From Candidatus Zixiibacteriota bacterium (GTDB lineage Bacteria; Zixibacteria; MSB-5A5; SM1-73): a DNA stretch of 21,693 nt. Location of the stretch: contig JAOZNS010000020.1 in NCBI GenBank assembly GCA_029933635.1, positions 1-21,693 on the forward strand, written 5' to 3'. A model generated the notes under the pieces. The model saw only the letters and a program-made list of their open reading frames with translations, was not told where the DNA came from and ran no database searches. Made by a program: the position numbers and the translations under genes. Positions within the stretch are counted from its first letter, which is position 1; every line of letters begins with the position of its first letter. This document shows positions 1-6,902 of this stretch, piece after piece.

Positions 1-1406
1 TCAGGAATCTCCAGACGCTTAACCGAGAAGCCTTGATTTGACTTAGATGCTACGTAAAGCAAACCTGAAGGTGCGCCCTGAGCAGTGAGCACAACCTTTA
101 CCGGAACATCGGGAGATATGGCTTCCTGAAACTCCGGCTCAAAGGTTATCTGTGCCTGCCCATTCACCAGAGTCCCTGTTCCAGAAAGAATTAACTCCAC
201 ATCTGGACTGCAGACCATGAAGCCAGGTACATCACCTGATGAACCAGGCAATTTCGTGCTCCAAGTGCCGGTTATGCCCCCGGAGCCAAATACGTAGAGC
301 CCTAAATTATCAGGCTGGCTATTGTATGAATGGACACGCAATCCATAATACAACTCGGAAAGGCTCCACAACTCTCCTCCCCCGGTCGCTCCTTTGGCTT
401 CGATTCCATCCGAATCAGCGCTTGCCACATAAATTCCATCGCGATCTGAATCGTAAATATACACTCCACGACCGTCAGCATGCCAGACATTGATACCATC
501 GCTCCCTGCATCGGAGATATATATCCCGTCGTCATCAGCATGATTGACCTGGACACCATCATCTTCGGCATATCTGATTACAACACCGTCCTTGCCTGCT
601 CTGGTTGAATCTATGTAGACCCCGTTATCTGCCAGCTTTACATAAAGACCGTTGTCTGCGGCGTCATTTATATAGATTCCATGCTGCTCGATGTCGCCCA
701 GATAAATGCCATCGCCTGCCACATCGCTCATATGTATCCCATCGTCGTGAATATCATCCATCCAAATTCCGGCGTCCCCTATGTCATACATCTCAATTCC
801 GGCATCTCCCGCTGAATCAATATAGATTCCATCTGCATATGAGCCCTGTGTGTATATCAGAATCCCATCCGCATCCCCACCTCCGTAAGTTTTCACGTAG
901 AGAGCCTTTGAACCGGAACCAGTGGTCCTTATCGAATCAGGTCCGTTAACGTTCACGTAGCGGTCATCATGGTTATGGGGATAGCTTTCTGCGGTGAGGG
1001 CTACTTGAGCAGTATCTGCGTTTCTTGCCCAGTAGGCGTAGCCCACGCTGGTGAGCTTGATCCTGGGCAAGGGGTCATCCGAGCCCACCTTCACCTCGAG
1101 CCAATAGTACTTCTCAAATTGCAGGAATAAGGGTGTAACTGATCCCAAAGTTACGTTGAACAAACCATTGGTGACCTGAACGTTCTGAGTTTCGTTCCAT
1201 TGCTCGGTTCCTAAGGTGGCATCATCCCATATGCTGAATCGTATGCTGTAGATGCCATCATCAACCGGCGTGATGCCGTCTGACTGGGTCAACATCCCCT
1301 GATAGTTGATCAGATGCGGGATTGCTGACCTGACTGTCGATCCAGAGAAGATAAAAACCGAGACCCAAATTGCCCCCATCGCCAGAAAGATCAAAAGCTT
1401 TTTCAT
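1..1406 (-). CDS. Secreted repeat protein with phage-tail-fibre-like head and decapeptide array (3' end outside window)
   Basis: Translating the complement from ATG 1406 gives 468 codons with no stop before base 1, so the C-terminus lies outside the window. The start follows GGAGGAAGAG. Residues 1-28 form a signal peptide (MKKLLIFLAMG onset). The mature part opens with IPHLINYQGML, a head seen in many large secreted proteins of FCB-type candidate phyla, often annotated as tail-fibre-domain proteins. Residues 30-160 resemble that conserved beta-rich region (GTEQWNETQNV, then KLTSVGYAYWARNADTA). Residues 180-338 are a decapeptide array (separate entry). After it comes a region ending with QITFEPEFQEAI and VKVVLTAQG, also typical of the family. 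I infer an exported, fibre- or beta-helix-like surface protein. No enzymatic domain is visible and the ligand is unknown. Confidence 0.8.
   Translation of the reverse strand, partial: MKKLLIFLAMGAIWVSVFIFSGSTVRSAIPHLINYQGMLTQSDGITPVDDGIYSIRFSIWDDATLGTEQWNETQNVQVTNGLFNVTLGSVTPLFLQFEKYYWLEVKVGSDDPLPRIKLTSVGYAYWARNADTAQVALTAESYPHNHDDRYVNVNGPDSIRTTGSGSKALYVKTYGGGDADGILIYTQGSYADGIYIDSAGDAGIEMYDIGDAGIWMDDIHDDGIHMSDVAGDGIYLGDIEQHGIYINDAADNGLYVKLADNGVYIDSTRAGKDGVVIRYAEDDGVQVNHADDDGIYISDAGSDGINVWHADGRGVYIYDSDRDGIYVASADSDGIEAKGATGGGELWSLSELYYGLRVHSYNSQPDNLGLYVFGSGGITGTWSTKLPGSSGDVPGFMVCSPDVELILSGTGTLVNGQAQITFEPEFQEAISPDVPVKVVLTAQGAPSGLLYVASKSNQGFSVKRLEIP
393..872 (-). repeat. Coding decapeptide repeat array, about 16 units of 30 bp
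   Basis: On the minus strand, inside the partial secreted protein, an Asp-Gly-Ile-type triplet recurs almost every ten residues. Examples are DGIYIDSAGD, AGIEMYDIGD, DGIYLGDIEQ, DGIYISDAGS and DGIYVASADS. Sixteen units run from residue 180 to about 338. Thirteen are exactly ten residues, two are twelve (the first unit and the one after NGVYIDSTR) and one is nine (NGLYVKLAD). The consensus is (D/N/A)-G-I-(Y)-(I/V/M)-x-(D/A)-(A/S)-x-x. The unit alternates a glycine turn with a short hydrophobic strand, as in a beta-helix or beta-roll. The DNA copies are divergent, so the period is held by protein structure rather than recent duplication. Confidence 0.85.
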
Positions 1407-1423
1407 CTCTTCCTCCAGGTTCA

Positions 1424-1455
1424 CTTATAAGGTTAACGGTTTTAGATTGAGTCAA
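1424..1455 (-). promoter_or_regulatory. Possible promoter of the secreted repeat protein
   Basis: Reading the complement, TTGACT (1450-1455) is followed 20 bases later by TATAAG (1424-1429). The boxes are good but the spacing is three bases too long, and the predicted transcript start would fall only about 10-15 bases before the ATG. Weak candidate. Confidence 0.3.
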
Positions 1456-1525
1456 GCTAAAATTTGCGAAGCAAAGCCTTCATGGCTCAGGTGATCTTAA
1501 GATTCTGCGAATAAGTCGTAAAGAC

Positions 1526-1621
1526 TTGACCCTCCACTTTGTCATGCTGAGCGAAGCGAAGCATCTTCATAGAGATTTTTCTGTCGCTTGCGCTCCCTCA
1601 GAATGAGAGGTTGGGGGTCAA
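1526..1621. repeat. Intergenic palindromic (REP/MITE-like) element
   Basis: The core GTCATGCTGAGCGAAGCGAA (from 1541) is mirrored by an arm at about 1583-1607 ending CTCAGAATGAGAGG. The symmetry continues outward: TTGACCC near 1526 faces GGGGGTCAA near 1621. The result is an imperfect inverted repeat of about 96 bases with a short AT-rich loop (about 1565-1582). From memory, motifs of the form TCATxCTGAGCGAAGCGAAGxATCT are dispersed between genes in many bacterial genomes. It codes for nothing. It could be a non-autonomous mobile element or a transcript-end structure. Confidence 0.65.
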
Positions 1622-1677
1622 ACATGGCGTAATCTGCCTGACCTGCACATTGTCAACCAGTCCGTGGCATGGTCGAC

Positions 1678-2244
1678 CTACTTTAAAAGCGTCATCTTCT
1701 TGCACTTTATGAAGTCTTTTGCCTGAATCCGATAAAAATAAACTCCCGAGCTGACTTCGTTGCCGGAATTATCCTTGCCGTCCCACAGAACGCTTTTGTA
1801 TCCTGCATCCTGATGCTCATCCAAAAGATCCCTCACCTTCTGTCCCAGGATGTTATAAATCCGAATCGTTACCTCCGATGGCTTGGGCAGAGCATATTCG
1901 ATCACCGTGGTGGGATTGAAGGGATTGGGATAATTTTGGCGCAGGTCAAACTCTTGAGGAAGCAAGCTGAAATCTTGCTCCTCCCATTCGACTGGAGAGG
2001 TCTCCACCACCCAGGGATTCCAGAAACCGGTGTAAAGCTTTTTGCCCCCTCCTTCCTGAACCCCGATGATAGATTGTCCGATGGATGAATAAAGCCGGTA
2101 GTTGGTGGAGGAAAGTTGCATGGCTCCCCCTCCATCCAGAACCTGCCGGGGAATCTGGTAAGCCAAAGTCGGAGGCGAACTTGAGGATAAAACAAAGCCC
2201 AAGATCAATCCGGCAAAAAGAAAAAACTTAGTAAACTCTTTCAT
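1678..2244 (-). CDS. Small secreted protein with C-terminal T9SS type A sorting domain
   Basis: The 188-residue product has a signal peptide (hydrophobic residues 7-22, likely cleavage near LAYQ). A short region follows, VLDGGGAMQLSSTNYRL with GQSIIGVQEGGG, a pattern I know from small secreted proteins of FCB-type bacteria. Residues 100-188 form the sorting domain: LRQNYPNPFNPTT, then IRIYNILGQKV, LWDGKDNSGNEVSSGVYFY and a basic end MTLLK. In Bacteroidetes such domains direct export by the type IX system. In related candidate phyla they also occur where the full secretion machinery is uncertain. The start follows AAGGAGGTGA, which sits in a hairpin (separate entry). Between the short N-terminal region and the sorting domain there is almost no passenger, so the protein's own role is unclear. 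Confidence 0.85.
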   Translation of the reverse strand: MKEFTKFFLFAGLILGFVLSSSSPPTLAYQIPRQVLDGGGAMQLSSTNYRLYSSIGQSIIGVQEGGGKKLYTGFWNPWVVETSPVEWEEQDFSLLPQEFDLRQNYPNPFNPTTVIEYALPKPSEVTIRIYNILGQKVRDLLDEHQDAGYKSVLWDGKDNSGNEVSSGVYFYRIQAKDFIKCKKMTLLK

Positions 2245-2246
2245 CT

Positions 2247-2274
2247 TTCACCTCCTTTCCTATGAAAAGGTGAA
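2247..2274 (-). promoter_or_regulatory. Hairpin covering the ribosome binding site of the sorting-domain gene
   Basis: In the mRNA, TTCACCTTTTC pairs with GAAAGGAGGTGAA. The outer stem of six bases (TTCACC/GGTGAA) is perfect, and the inner stem closes with a two-base bulge around a loop of about four bases. The sequestered strand contains AAGGAGGTGA, the ribosome binding site of the ATG at 2244. No U-tract follows, so it is not a standard terminator. It may limit translation or act in a temperature-sensitive way; this is inference from pairing only. Confidence 0.45.
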
Positions 2275-2327
2275 TTGTTTTACTGGTCATAGTGAAGCAT
2301 GACGAAGCCTATCTAATGGTAAAATGT

Positions 2328-3434
2328 TTATTTTCGCACCTTGAATTTGCTATCCAGCTTTTTCATCTTCTCCACGATTCCCCCATATTCCAGCTCGGAG
2401 TATGGCAACATGGCACATCCGGAGAAGCCCTGTCTTCTTATATCCACAGCTTTTTGCGAAACTTGATCACGCACCCAATCCCAGAAGGGTTGATCGAAGG
2501 CATCTGCTGGTTCGGTCAGTTTCCCCTCTTTCATGGAAAAAGCCTGTGCAGAGACGATGGGTGGTCCATCGAAGTAGGAGACTGGAGTGTTTGCCTTCAC
2601 CGGCATCAAGGGACCGGTATGGCTTCCTCGCATGAAACCAGCAACATAGTGACCCAGTGAAAATGGAGCTAAGATTTCACCGGTGGCAGGAAAGGATCCC
2701 TGCACCCTCACCAGGGCAATCGGATCATCTTTGCCCGTATATTTTCCTGCAATGTTGTGTAAACGGGTGGTGGACAAAGATGCGGCGATCTCCCCGGTTG
2801 AGTTTGAATATATATGTTCTATGACGAACCTATGGTTGTCCCTCAAAAGTGCGGCGAGGTCATACAAATCCTGAGGAGCAGAAAGCTCGATGACCCTATC
2901 ACCTTCGGTATAAGCGACGTCCATGATAACAAACCTGAATCCTTGGCTCATCTTCGGTGAAAGCATCAATCCCGCACAATACATGGGATCAGCAAACGCT
3001 AAGTAGAATGGCAGGTTGTATGCACCGGGTTCAGTCTTGTCTGCTGCAAAAAGAACAAAGCACTCGTTGGGTCTTTCCTCGATCTCCATCTCTGCCACCG
3101 CCGGACCCAAACCTTTAACGTTGCCGGAAAAGGCATCCTTTAAAAGATCCTGACCTGCTCCATAAAGACCCTGCTGTTTTGCCACCCTGGTACCTTCCAC
3201 AAAAGCATCCCAAGCTAACTTATGGATGGTTTCACTTGTCACCCCCTTCTGATGAGTCATCAGGATGGCAACATCGTCCCCGGTGCTGGAGATGTAAAAA
3301 TCTATCACGTCCCCTTTCTTGACGCCATGCTCTGACACATAGCTTGCAACCCCATCTTTGAGCTTCTGGCTTGGCTTGATGTGTCCCCCGATGCTACCCA
3401 CATCCGCCTTGATCACACTTATCGTCAGCCTCAT
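2328..3434 (-). CDS. fbp: Fructose-1,6-bisphosphate aldolase/phosphatase (archaeal type)
   Basis: The 368-residue product matches the bifunctional FBP aldolase/phosphatase family along its full length. In archaea and deep-branching bacteria this enzyme condenses triose phosphates to fructose-1,6-bisphosphate and then removes the 1-phosphate, making gluconeogenesis one-way. Diagnostic stretches are ISVIKADVGSIGGH at the N-terminus, STGDD (metal ligands) near 50-54, GLYGAGQDLLKDAFSGNV at 89-106, the metal-rich AADKTEPGAYN at 130-140, and IAGKYTGKDDP at 228-238. In that last motif Lys235 corresponds to the Schiff-base lysine and Tyr232 to the nearby catalytic tyrosine. RGSHTGPLMPV, SYFDGPP and RRQGFSGCAMLP complete the family pattern. 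It acts in the cytoplasm and needs Mg2+. ATG 3434 follows AAGGAGGAG. It appears monocistronic, with its own promoter. Confidence 0.96.
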   Translation of the reverse strand: MRLTISVIKADVGSIGGHIKPSQKLKDGVASYVSEHGVKKGDVIDFYISSTGDDVAILMTHQKGVTSETIHKLAWDAFVEGTRVAKQQGLYGAGQDLLKDAFSGNVKGLGPAVAEMEIEERPNECFVLFAADKTEPGAYNLPFYLAFADPMYCAGLMLSPKMSQGFRFVIMDVAYTEGDRVIELSAPQDLYDLAALLRDNHRFVIEHIYSNSTGEIAASLSTTRLHNIAGKYTGKDDPIALVRVQGSFPATGEILAPFSLGHYVAGFMRGSHTGPLMPVKANTPVSYFDGPPIVSAQAFSMKEGKLTEPADAFDQPFWDWVRDQVSQKAVDIRRQGFSGCAMLPYSELEYGGIVEKMKKLDSKFKVRK

Positions 3435-3482
3435 CCTTTCTCCTCCTTGTGTAAAAATTTTTCTCTAAATGAAACTAACTCA

Positions 3483-3511
3483 AATTTAGTGGAAAGATAG
3501 CCCAAAGTCAA
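3483..3511 (-). promoter_or_regulatory. Sigma70-type promoter of the FBP aldolase/phosphatase gene
   Basis: On the minus strand TTGACT (3506-3511) is followed after exactly 17 bases by TAAATT (3483-3488). The gene's ATG is about 48 bases further on, leaving room for a short leader with AAGGAGGAG. The same -10 box appears before the S41 protease gene. Confidence 0.55.
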
Positions 3512-3598
3512 ACGTTTCCTTTTAAAAAATTGGATTTGAGAAATTATTCCCCCCTTTCTAACAGATATGGTTGAAAATACTTGTATTGTATCCCATTT

Positions 3599-3633
3599 AA
3601 AAATACCCCAGCTTTTCAGCCAAGCCGGGGTAT
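3599..3633 (-). terminator. Intrinsic terminator of the barrel/lipoprotein unit
   Basis: A 12-base stem with one mismatch joins ATACCCCAGCTT (3603-3614) to AAGCCGGGGTAT (3622-3633) around a 7-base loop. In minus-strand RNA the stem runs into five U residues and an AT-rich tail. It lies 27 bases after the stop of the lipoprotein gene and before the promoter of the FBP gene, as expected for a boundary between units. Confidence 0.85.
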
Positions 3634-3659
3634 CTTTGTCCATTTATCTTTGAATCTCC

Positions 3660-4199
3660 CTAAAGTCCTGCGGAAAACGTGACCACCACAACCACGTCAC
3701 GGAATTCGATCTCCAGCGTGTTGGGAACGATGGCATAGGCGGTGAAGAGCCCACCTTTCACCAGACCCCTGAGCGTCTCAAAATTTTCTAAAAGATCGTA
3801 ATAATGTGCCATGTTGACATTAAGGCTATCTCCAGGAGGCACATTTAGTCCATTAAGGATTATAACTGCGGAGTCTTTTACCGTGGTGGTATCGCTGAAG
3901 GTGCTGTCTGCGGAAACGTAAACCTGAGCTTGTGCGGTATCGCCGCCTTGATTGATCAACTTAAAGGTAAAAGCCACATCCTCGATGTTATCGAAATCAT
4001 CCTGGTGGTCTTCCCAGACGCTTTCGGTGGTCAAATCCACGGTAAACTTGTAAAAATGCTCGGTGGCAGAAATGTCCTCATCCTCCACTTGGTAGATTAT
4101 CACCCAGGTTCCGGAGAAGAGCCAGCATCCACAGGTTAAGGCAAAGACCAAAACGGGCAAAAGCCAGAGGTATTTTCTGTTGGTCTTTTTCCTGTCCAT
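3660..4199 (-). CDS. Probable secreted lipoprotein of unknown function
   Basis: The 179-residue product begins MDRKKTNRKY, then a hydrophobic segment (11-22) leading to LTCGCW. Cys25 after Gly24 is the best lipidation candidate, although the preceding residues are not a perfect lipobox. The rest is acidic and beta-rich, with many Val/Thr/Asp and a valine-rich end (DVVVVVTFSAGL). This fits an extracytoplasmic beta-sandwich. I recognise no catalytic motif and no family. AAGGAG precedes ATG 4199, and the gene starts 20 bases after the stop of the barrel-like protein gene, so the two are probably co-transcribed. A structural or accessory envelope role is inference. Confidence 0.7.
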   Translation of the reverse strand: MDRKKTNRKYLWLLPVLVFALTCGCWLFSGTWVIIYQVEDEDISATEHFYKFTVDLTTESVWEDHQDDFDNIEDVAFTFKLINQGGDTAQAQVYVSADSTFSDTTTVKDSAVIILNGLNVPPGDSLNVNMAHYYDLLENFETLRGLVKGGLFTAYAIVPNTLEIEFRDVVVVVTFSAGL

Positions 4200-4219
4200 G
4201 TTTTATCTCCTTTCTTTTT

Positions 4220-4786
4220 CTACTCAGGTCCGAAATAATAATTTAAGCCAGCGGTAAGCTCAAGATTTTCTCTTCCCCCTCCCCCTTCCAAACTTATGGC
4301 ATGAACTCTGGCTCTCACCTCTAAGCTGAAAACGTCTGCAGGCAAAAATTCGATTCCGCTTCCAAAGGAAAGCCCCAAGCGGGTCTGATCTTCAAACGGT
4401 TCCCTTTTGAATGTATTGGAATTGATTCCCAGAATCCCATAGAAGCGAGCCGGAGAGAATCCGGAGAAGGTTCCGAACACCAAATCTACACCGAAGGAGT
4501 TTATCTTTCCACCCTTTCTGATCATGGGCTCTTCGGTTATCGGGTTTTTGTGCTCTTTGTCCCCATACTCGGAGAAGACGAAATTGGGCTCCACCCCCAA
4601 AAATGGTAAAAGCAAGATTCTGCCCTTTGCTCCAAACAGAGTCCCATTTCCCATATCCTTCTGACCAATGGGAATGTTCAATCCCACAAAGCCCCCTATG
4701 CTAAATCTGCCTGCAGTGGCAACAGACGAAGTGGCTACCAGAAGGATAAAGAAAAACGCAAAGCTTACGAAAAGTACCTTTTTCAT
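4220..4786 (-). CDS. Outer-membrane beta-barrel-like protein
   Basis: The frame is open upstream to 5044, but ATG 4786 is chosen because it follows GAAAGGA and starts a clear signal peptide (MKKVLFVSFAFFFILLVA, cleavage near VATAG). A good promoter also lies between the two possible starts. The mature protein of about 163 residues alternates polar and hydrophobic residues in strands. It has glycine turns such as GRFSIGGFVGLNIPIG, LGLSFGSGIEFLP and VFSLEVRARVHAISL, and ends ELTAGLNYYFGPE with an aromatic near the terminus, as in small porin-fold barrels. The length suits an 8-stranded barrel. The ligand is unknown. It is first in a two-gene unit with the lipoprotein gene. Confidence 0.75.
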   Translation of the reverse strand: MKKVLFVSFAFFFILLVATSSVATAGRFSIGGFVGLNIPIGQKDMGNGTLFGAKGRILLLPFLGVEPNFVFSEYGDKEHKNPITEEPMIRKGGKINSFGVDLVFGTFSGFSPARFYGILGINSNTFKREPFEDQTRLGLSFGSGIEFLPADVFSLEVRARVHAISLEGGGGRENLELTAGLNYYFGPE

Positions 4787-4912
4787 AATTTTGTCCTTTC
4801 GTAAATGTTTGTCATTTTCTACTAATAAGTATGACCATCGACCCAATTCCTTTAAGAGATTTCCCTCATCCTCCTTTCTTTGATTTTTATCTATCTTGCT
4901 TTTTGTTCGCAA

Positions 4913-4941
4913 AAAATAGTTTGCCATAGGTTTGTTGTCAA
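4913..4941 (-). promoter_or_regulatory. Sigma70-type promoter of the barrel/lipoprotein unit
   Basis: On the minus strand a consensus TTGACA (4936-4941) is followed after 17 bases by TATTTT (4913-4918). Transcription would begin near 4906 and give a leader of about 120 bases before ATG 4786. The 327 bases between 4786 and the protease stop at 5114 contain this promoter and the hairpin at 5061-5077. I see no gene there. Confidence 0.55.
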
Positions 4942-5060
4942 GTAAAAAATGGGACTTAAGCTTCTTTGCCGGGCTCTGAACGGCCGCTTGCTCCTCAGGC
5001 AAGAAAAGAAAAGTGAGAAAAAACCAAAAAAGTCGATTGCTCAATCCAGGGGGAAATGGC

Positions 5061-5077
5061 GGTGAAAACCTTTCACC
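5061..5077 (-). other. Hairpin after the S41 protease gene
   Basis: GGTGAAA (5061-5067) pairs perfectly with TTTCACC (5071-5077) over a 3-base loop, about 40 bases past the protease stop codon. No U-run follows directly, so it is not a standard intrinsic terminator. It may protect the transcript's 3' end. Confidence 0.35.
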
Positions 5078-5113
5078 AGGACCGGTGCATAAGTGACCTG
5101 TCCTTTTGCTTCC

Positions 5114-6838
5114 TTAATCTGATAACAGATTCTTTCCCGACCTCTCCAAGATTTTGCTATATTCCTCTTGGTTCGTTAGAATCTGGTAGGCTTTCTGAAT
5201 ATAGGGATCGCTCTTTAACAGAACCTGTTCGTAATAGGCTTTTTGACCATAAAGGTTGTTTAGAATGTCTCTTTTTAAAGACCTCTTGATGTATTCGATG
5301 CTTTCCTCGAAATCGTCCTCTTTGTCTTTTTCTATCAGCTTTTCCAAACCTGATAGTGTCTGGGAAAACATCTCTGAATTTTCTTGTTTTTCGATCTGCT
5401 CTTTCAACGGTTCCAGATCAAGCTCTAAGGGGGACTTGTAGGTGAAGTTTTTCTCCTTTAGAAATTTCTTAAACTCCTCCAGCATCTGGGAATTTACCTC
5501 GAAATCCTCAGGGATGTTCGGATGCTTGGCTATGTAGGAAACCGCGAAGTTGAAAAACATCGATTTTCGCTCTAAATTCAGCTCGATGGGCTTCAGTTGG
5601 GGTTGGTCAATTTCTACATCTGGAACTATTCCCCCGCCCCCATACACCTCTCTACCGTTGTTGGTATAAAAAATTTCTTTCTTTTTGGTGACCAGGCTGT
5701 CGGACTTCCCCTCGTCTTGTCCTGTAAGCGGATGTCTGGTAGACATCTCCGGCTTCTGGATACATCTTCCGCTGGGAATATAATATTTGGCTACGGTCAG
5801 TTTAAGATAGGTGTCATTGGGCATGGGAAATATCTGTTGAACCAATCCCTTCCCATAGGTGTTGTTTCCGATGATTACCCCTCTATCCCAGTCCTGAATT
5901 GCCCCAGATACTATCTCCGAAGCGGAGGCGGTTCCTTCATCCACCAAAACTGCCAAAGGACCATCAGCCTCTGAGTAAACAGGTTCTGTGGAGGCATGTC
6001 TTTCTTTTTTGTACTCGGTCCTTCCCTGGGTATATACGATGAGCTTTCCTTTGTCCAGAAACAGATTGGCGGTTTCGACAGCTTGATCCAGAAGGCCCCC
6101 TCCGTTATTTCTCAAATCAAAGATCATGCCCTTTATGCCTTTGTTTTTCAAATCCAGGATAGCTTCCTTCAGCTCCCTTCCGGAATCTTTAGAAAATTTG
6201 GACAATCTTACGTATCCGATTCCCCCATCCATCACCCCATAGTAAGGGACACTTTTAAGTTCAATTATTGCCCTTTCAACCTCATATTCCAAAAGCTCCT
6301 CCACCCCCTCTCTTTTTATGGTCAAAACCACGGTGGTTCCTCGTTTACCTCTCATCAGACGAGAAGCCTCCTCCGTGCTCATCCCTTCAGTGGACTTACC
6401 ATCGATTTTGACTATCTGGTCACCTGCTCGAAGACCCATCCTGTATGCTGGAGTTCCCTCCAGAGGTGATATGACCGTAATGGCGTTACCCCTTTTGGAG
6501 ATAATCATGCCCAATCCCTCATATTTTCCCTCGGTCATCTCCATCAATCGATCATGAGCTTTGGCATCCTGCAGGCTGGAGAAGGGATCCAAGGTCTCAA
6601 TCATTCCTTTTATTCCTGAGTAGATCATCTTTTTGACGTCGACTGAATCCACATATTTTCGATTTATATCAAAGGCAACTTTATCCAACAGCTTTACATA
6701 GCTGTAAATGGACTGCCCCTCATATTTCTTTACTCCGGATTCTTCTGTAGCTTCTCCCAAGCCCACCACCCAGATTATTGCCACGGAGACCAAAGCCAAC
6801 GCCACCGCAACCAACCCGAATTTCCTTTGTTCCTTCAT
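5114..6838 (-). CDS. ctpA: S41 family C-terminal processing protease with PDZ domain
   Basis: The 574-residue product belongs to the CtpA/Prc tail-specific protease family, which trims exported proteins outside the inner membrane. Residues 8-28 form a signal anchor or signal peptide. An N-terminal helical region (about 40-100, ETLDPFSS) leads into the PDZ domain (about 105-190: YEGLGMIISKRG, ISPLEGTPAYRMGLRAGD). The S41 core follows with IGYVRLSKF, FDLRNNGGGLLDQAV and VDEGTASASEIVSGAIQD. The Ser-Lys-Gln set is visible: Ser305 in TASASEI, Lys330 in YGKG and Gln334, with spacing like B. subtilis CtpB. The C-terminal extension of about 160 residues is helical and charged (for example NLERKSMFF, KEKNFTYKSPLELD). 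ATG 6838 follows GGAGG and has its own promoter. The substrate is not deducible. Confidence 0.95.
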   Translation of the reverse strand: MKEQRKFGLVAVALALVSVAIIWVVGLGEATEESGVKKYEGQSIYSYVKLLDKVAFDINRKYVDSVDVKKMIYSGIKGMIETLDPFSSLQDAKAHDRLMEMTEGKYEGLGMIISKRGNAITVISPLEGTPAYRMGLRAGDQIVKIDGKSTEGMSTEEASRLMRGKRGTTVVLTIKREGVEELLEYEVERAIIELKSVPYYGVMDGGIGYVRLSKFSKDSGRELKEAILDLKNKGIKGMIFDLRNNGGGLLDQAVETANLFLDKGKLIVYTQGRTEYKKERHASTEPVYSEADGPLAVLVDEGTASASEIVSGAIQDWDRGVIIGNNTYGKGLVQQIFPMPNDTYLKLTVAKYYIPSGRCIQKPEMSTRHPLTGQDEGKSDSLVTKKKEIFYTNNGREVYGGGGIVPDVEIDQPQLKPIELNLERKSMFFNFAVSYIAKHPNIPEDFEVNSQMLEEFKKFLKEKNFTYKSPLELDLEPLKEQIEKQENSEMFSQTLSGLEKLIEKDKEDDFEESIEYIKRSLKRDILNNLYGQKAYYEQVLLKSDPYIQKAYQILTNQEEYSKILERSGKNLLSD

Positions 6839-6874
6839 CTGTAACCTCCAAGTTTAAATTGCATGTTCAAAGCT

Positions 6875-6902
6875 AATTTAACACCAAATCTGATTTTGTC
6901 AA
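6875..6902 (-). promoter_or_regulatory. Extended -10 promoter of the S41 protease gene
   Basis: On the minus strand a perfect TTGACA (6897-6902) stands 16 bases upstream of TAAATT (6875-6880). TG one base before the -10 box makes it an extended -10. The start of transcription falls about 30 bases before ATG 6838. Confidence 0.6.

Noticed and set aside
393..872. 30-base periodicity resembling a CRISPR array or minisatellite
   Set aside because: Units differ in sequence, there are no spacers between identical repeats, and the frame is open throughout with a protein-level repeat.
3431..3643. 70-codon minus-strand frame upstream of the FBP aldolase/phosphatase gene
   Set aside because: It spans a terminator hairpin and a promoter, has no ribosome site and no recognisable product; it is chance open frame.
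4787..5044. Upstream extension of the barrel protein frame (86 more codons)
   Set aside because: ATG 4786 has a ribosome site and signal peptide, and a promoter with consensus TTGACA lies within the extension.
5996..6469. 157-codon plus-strand frame opposite the S41 protease
   Set aside because: It is antisense to a gene with all catalytic residues in place and has no family resemblance.
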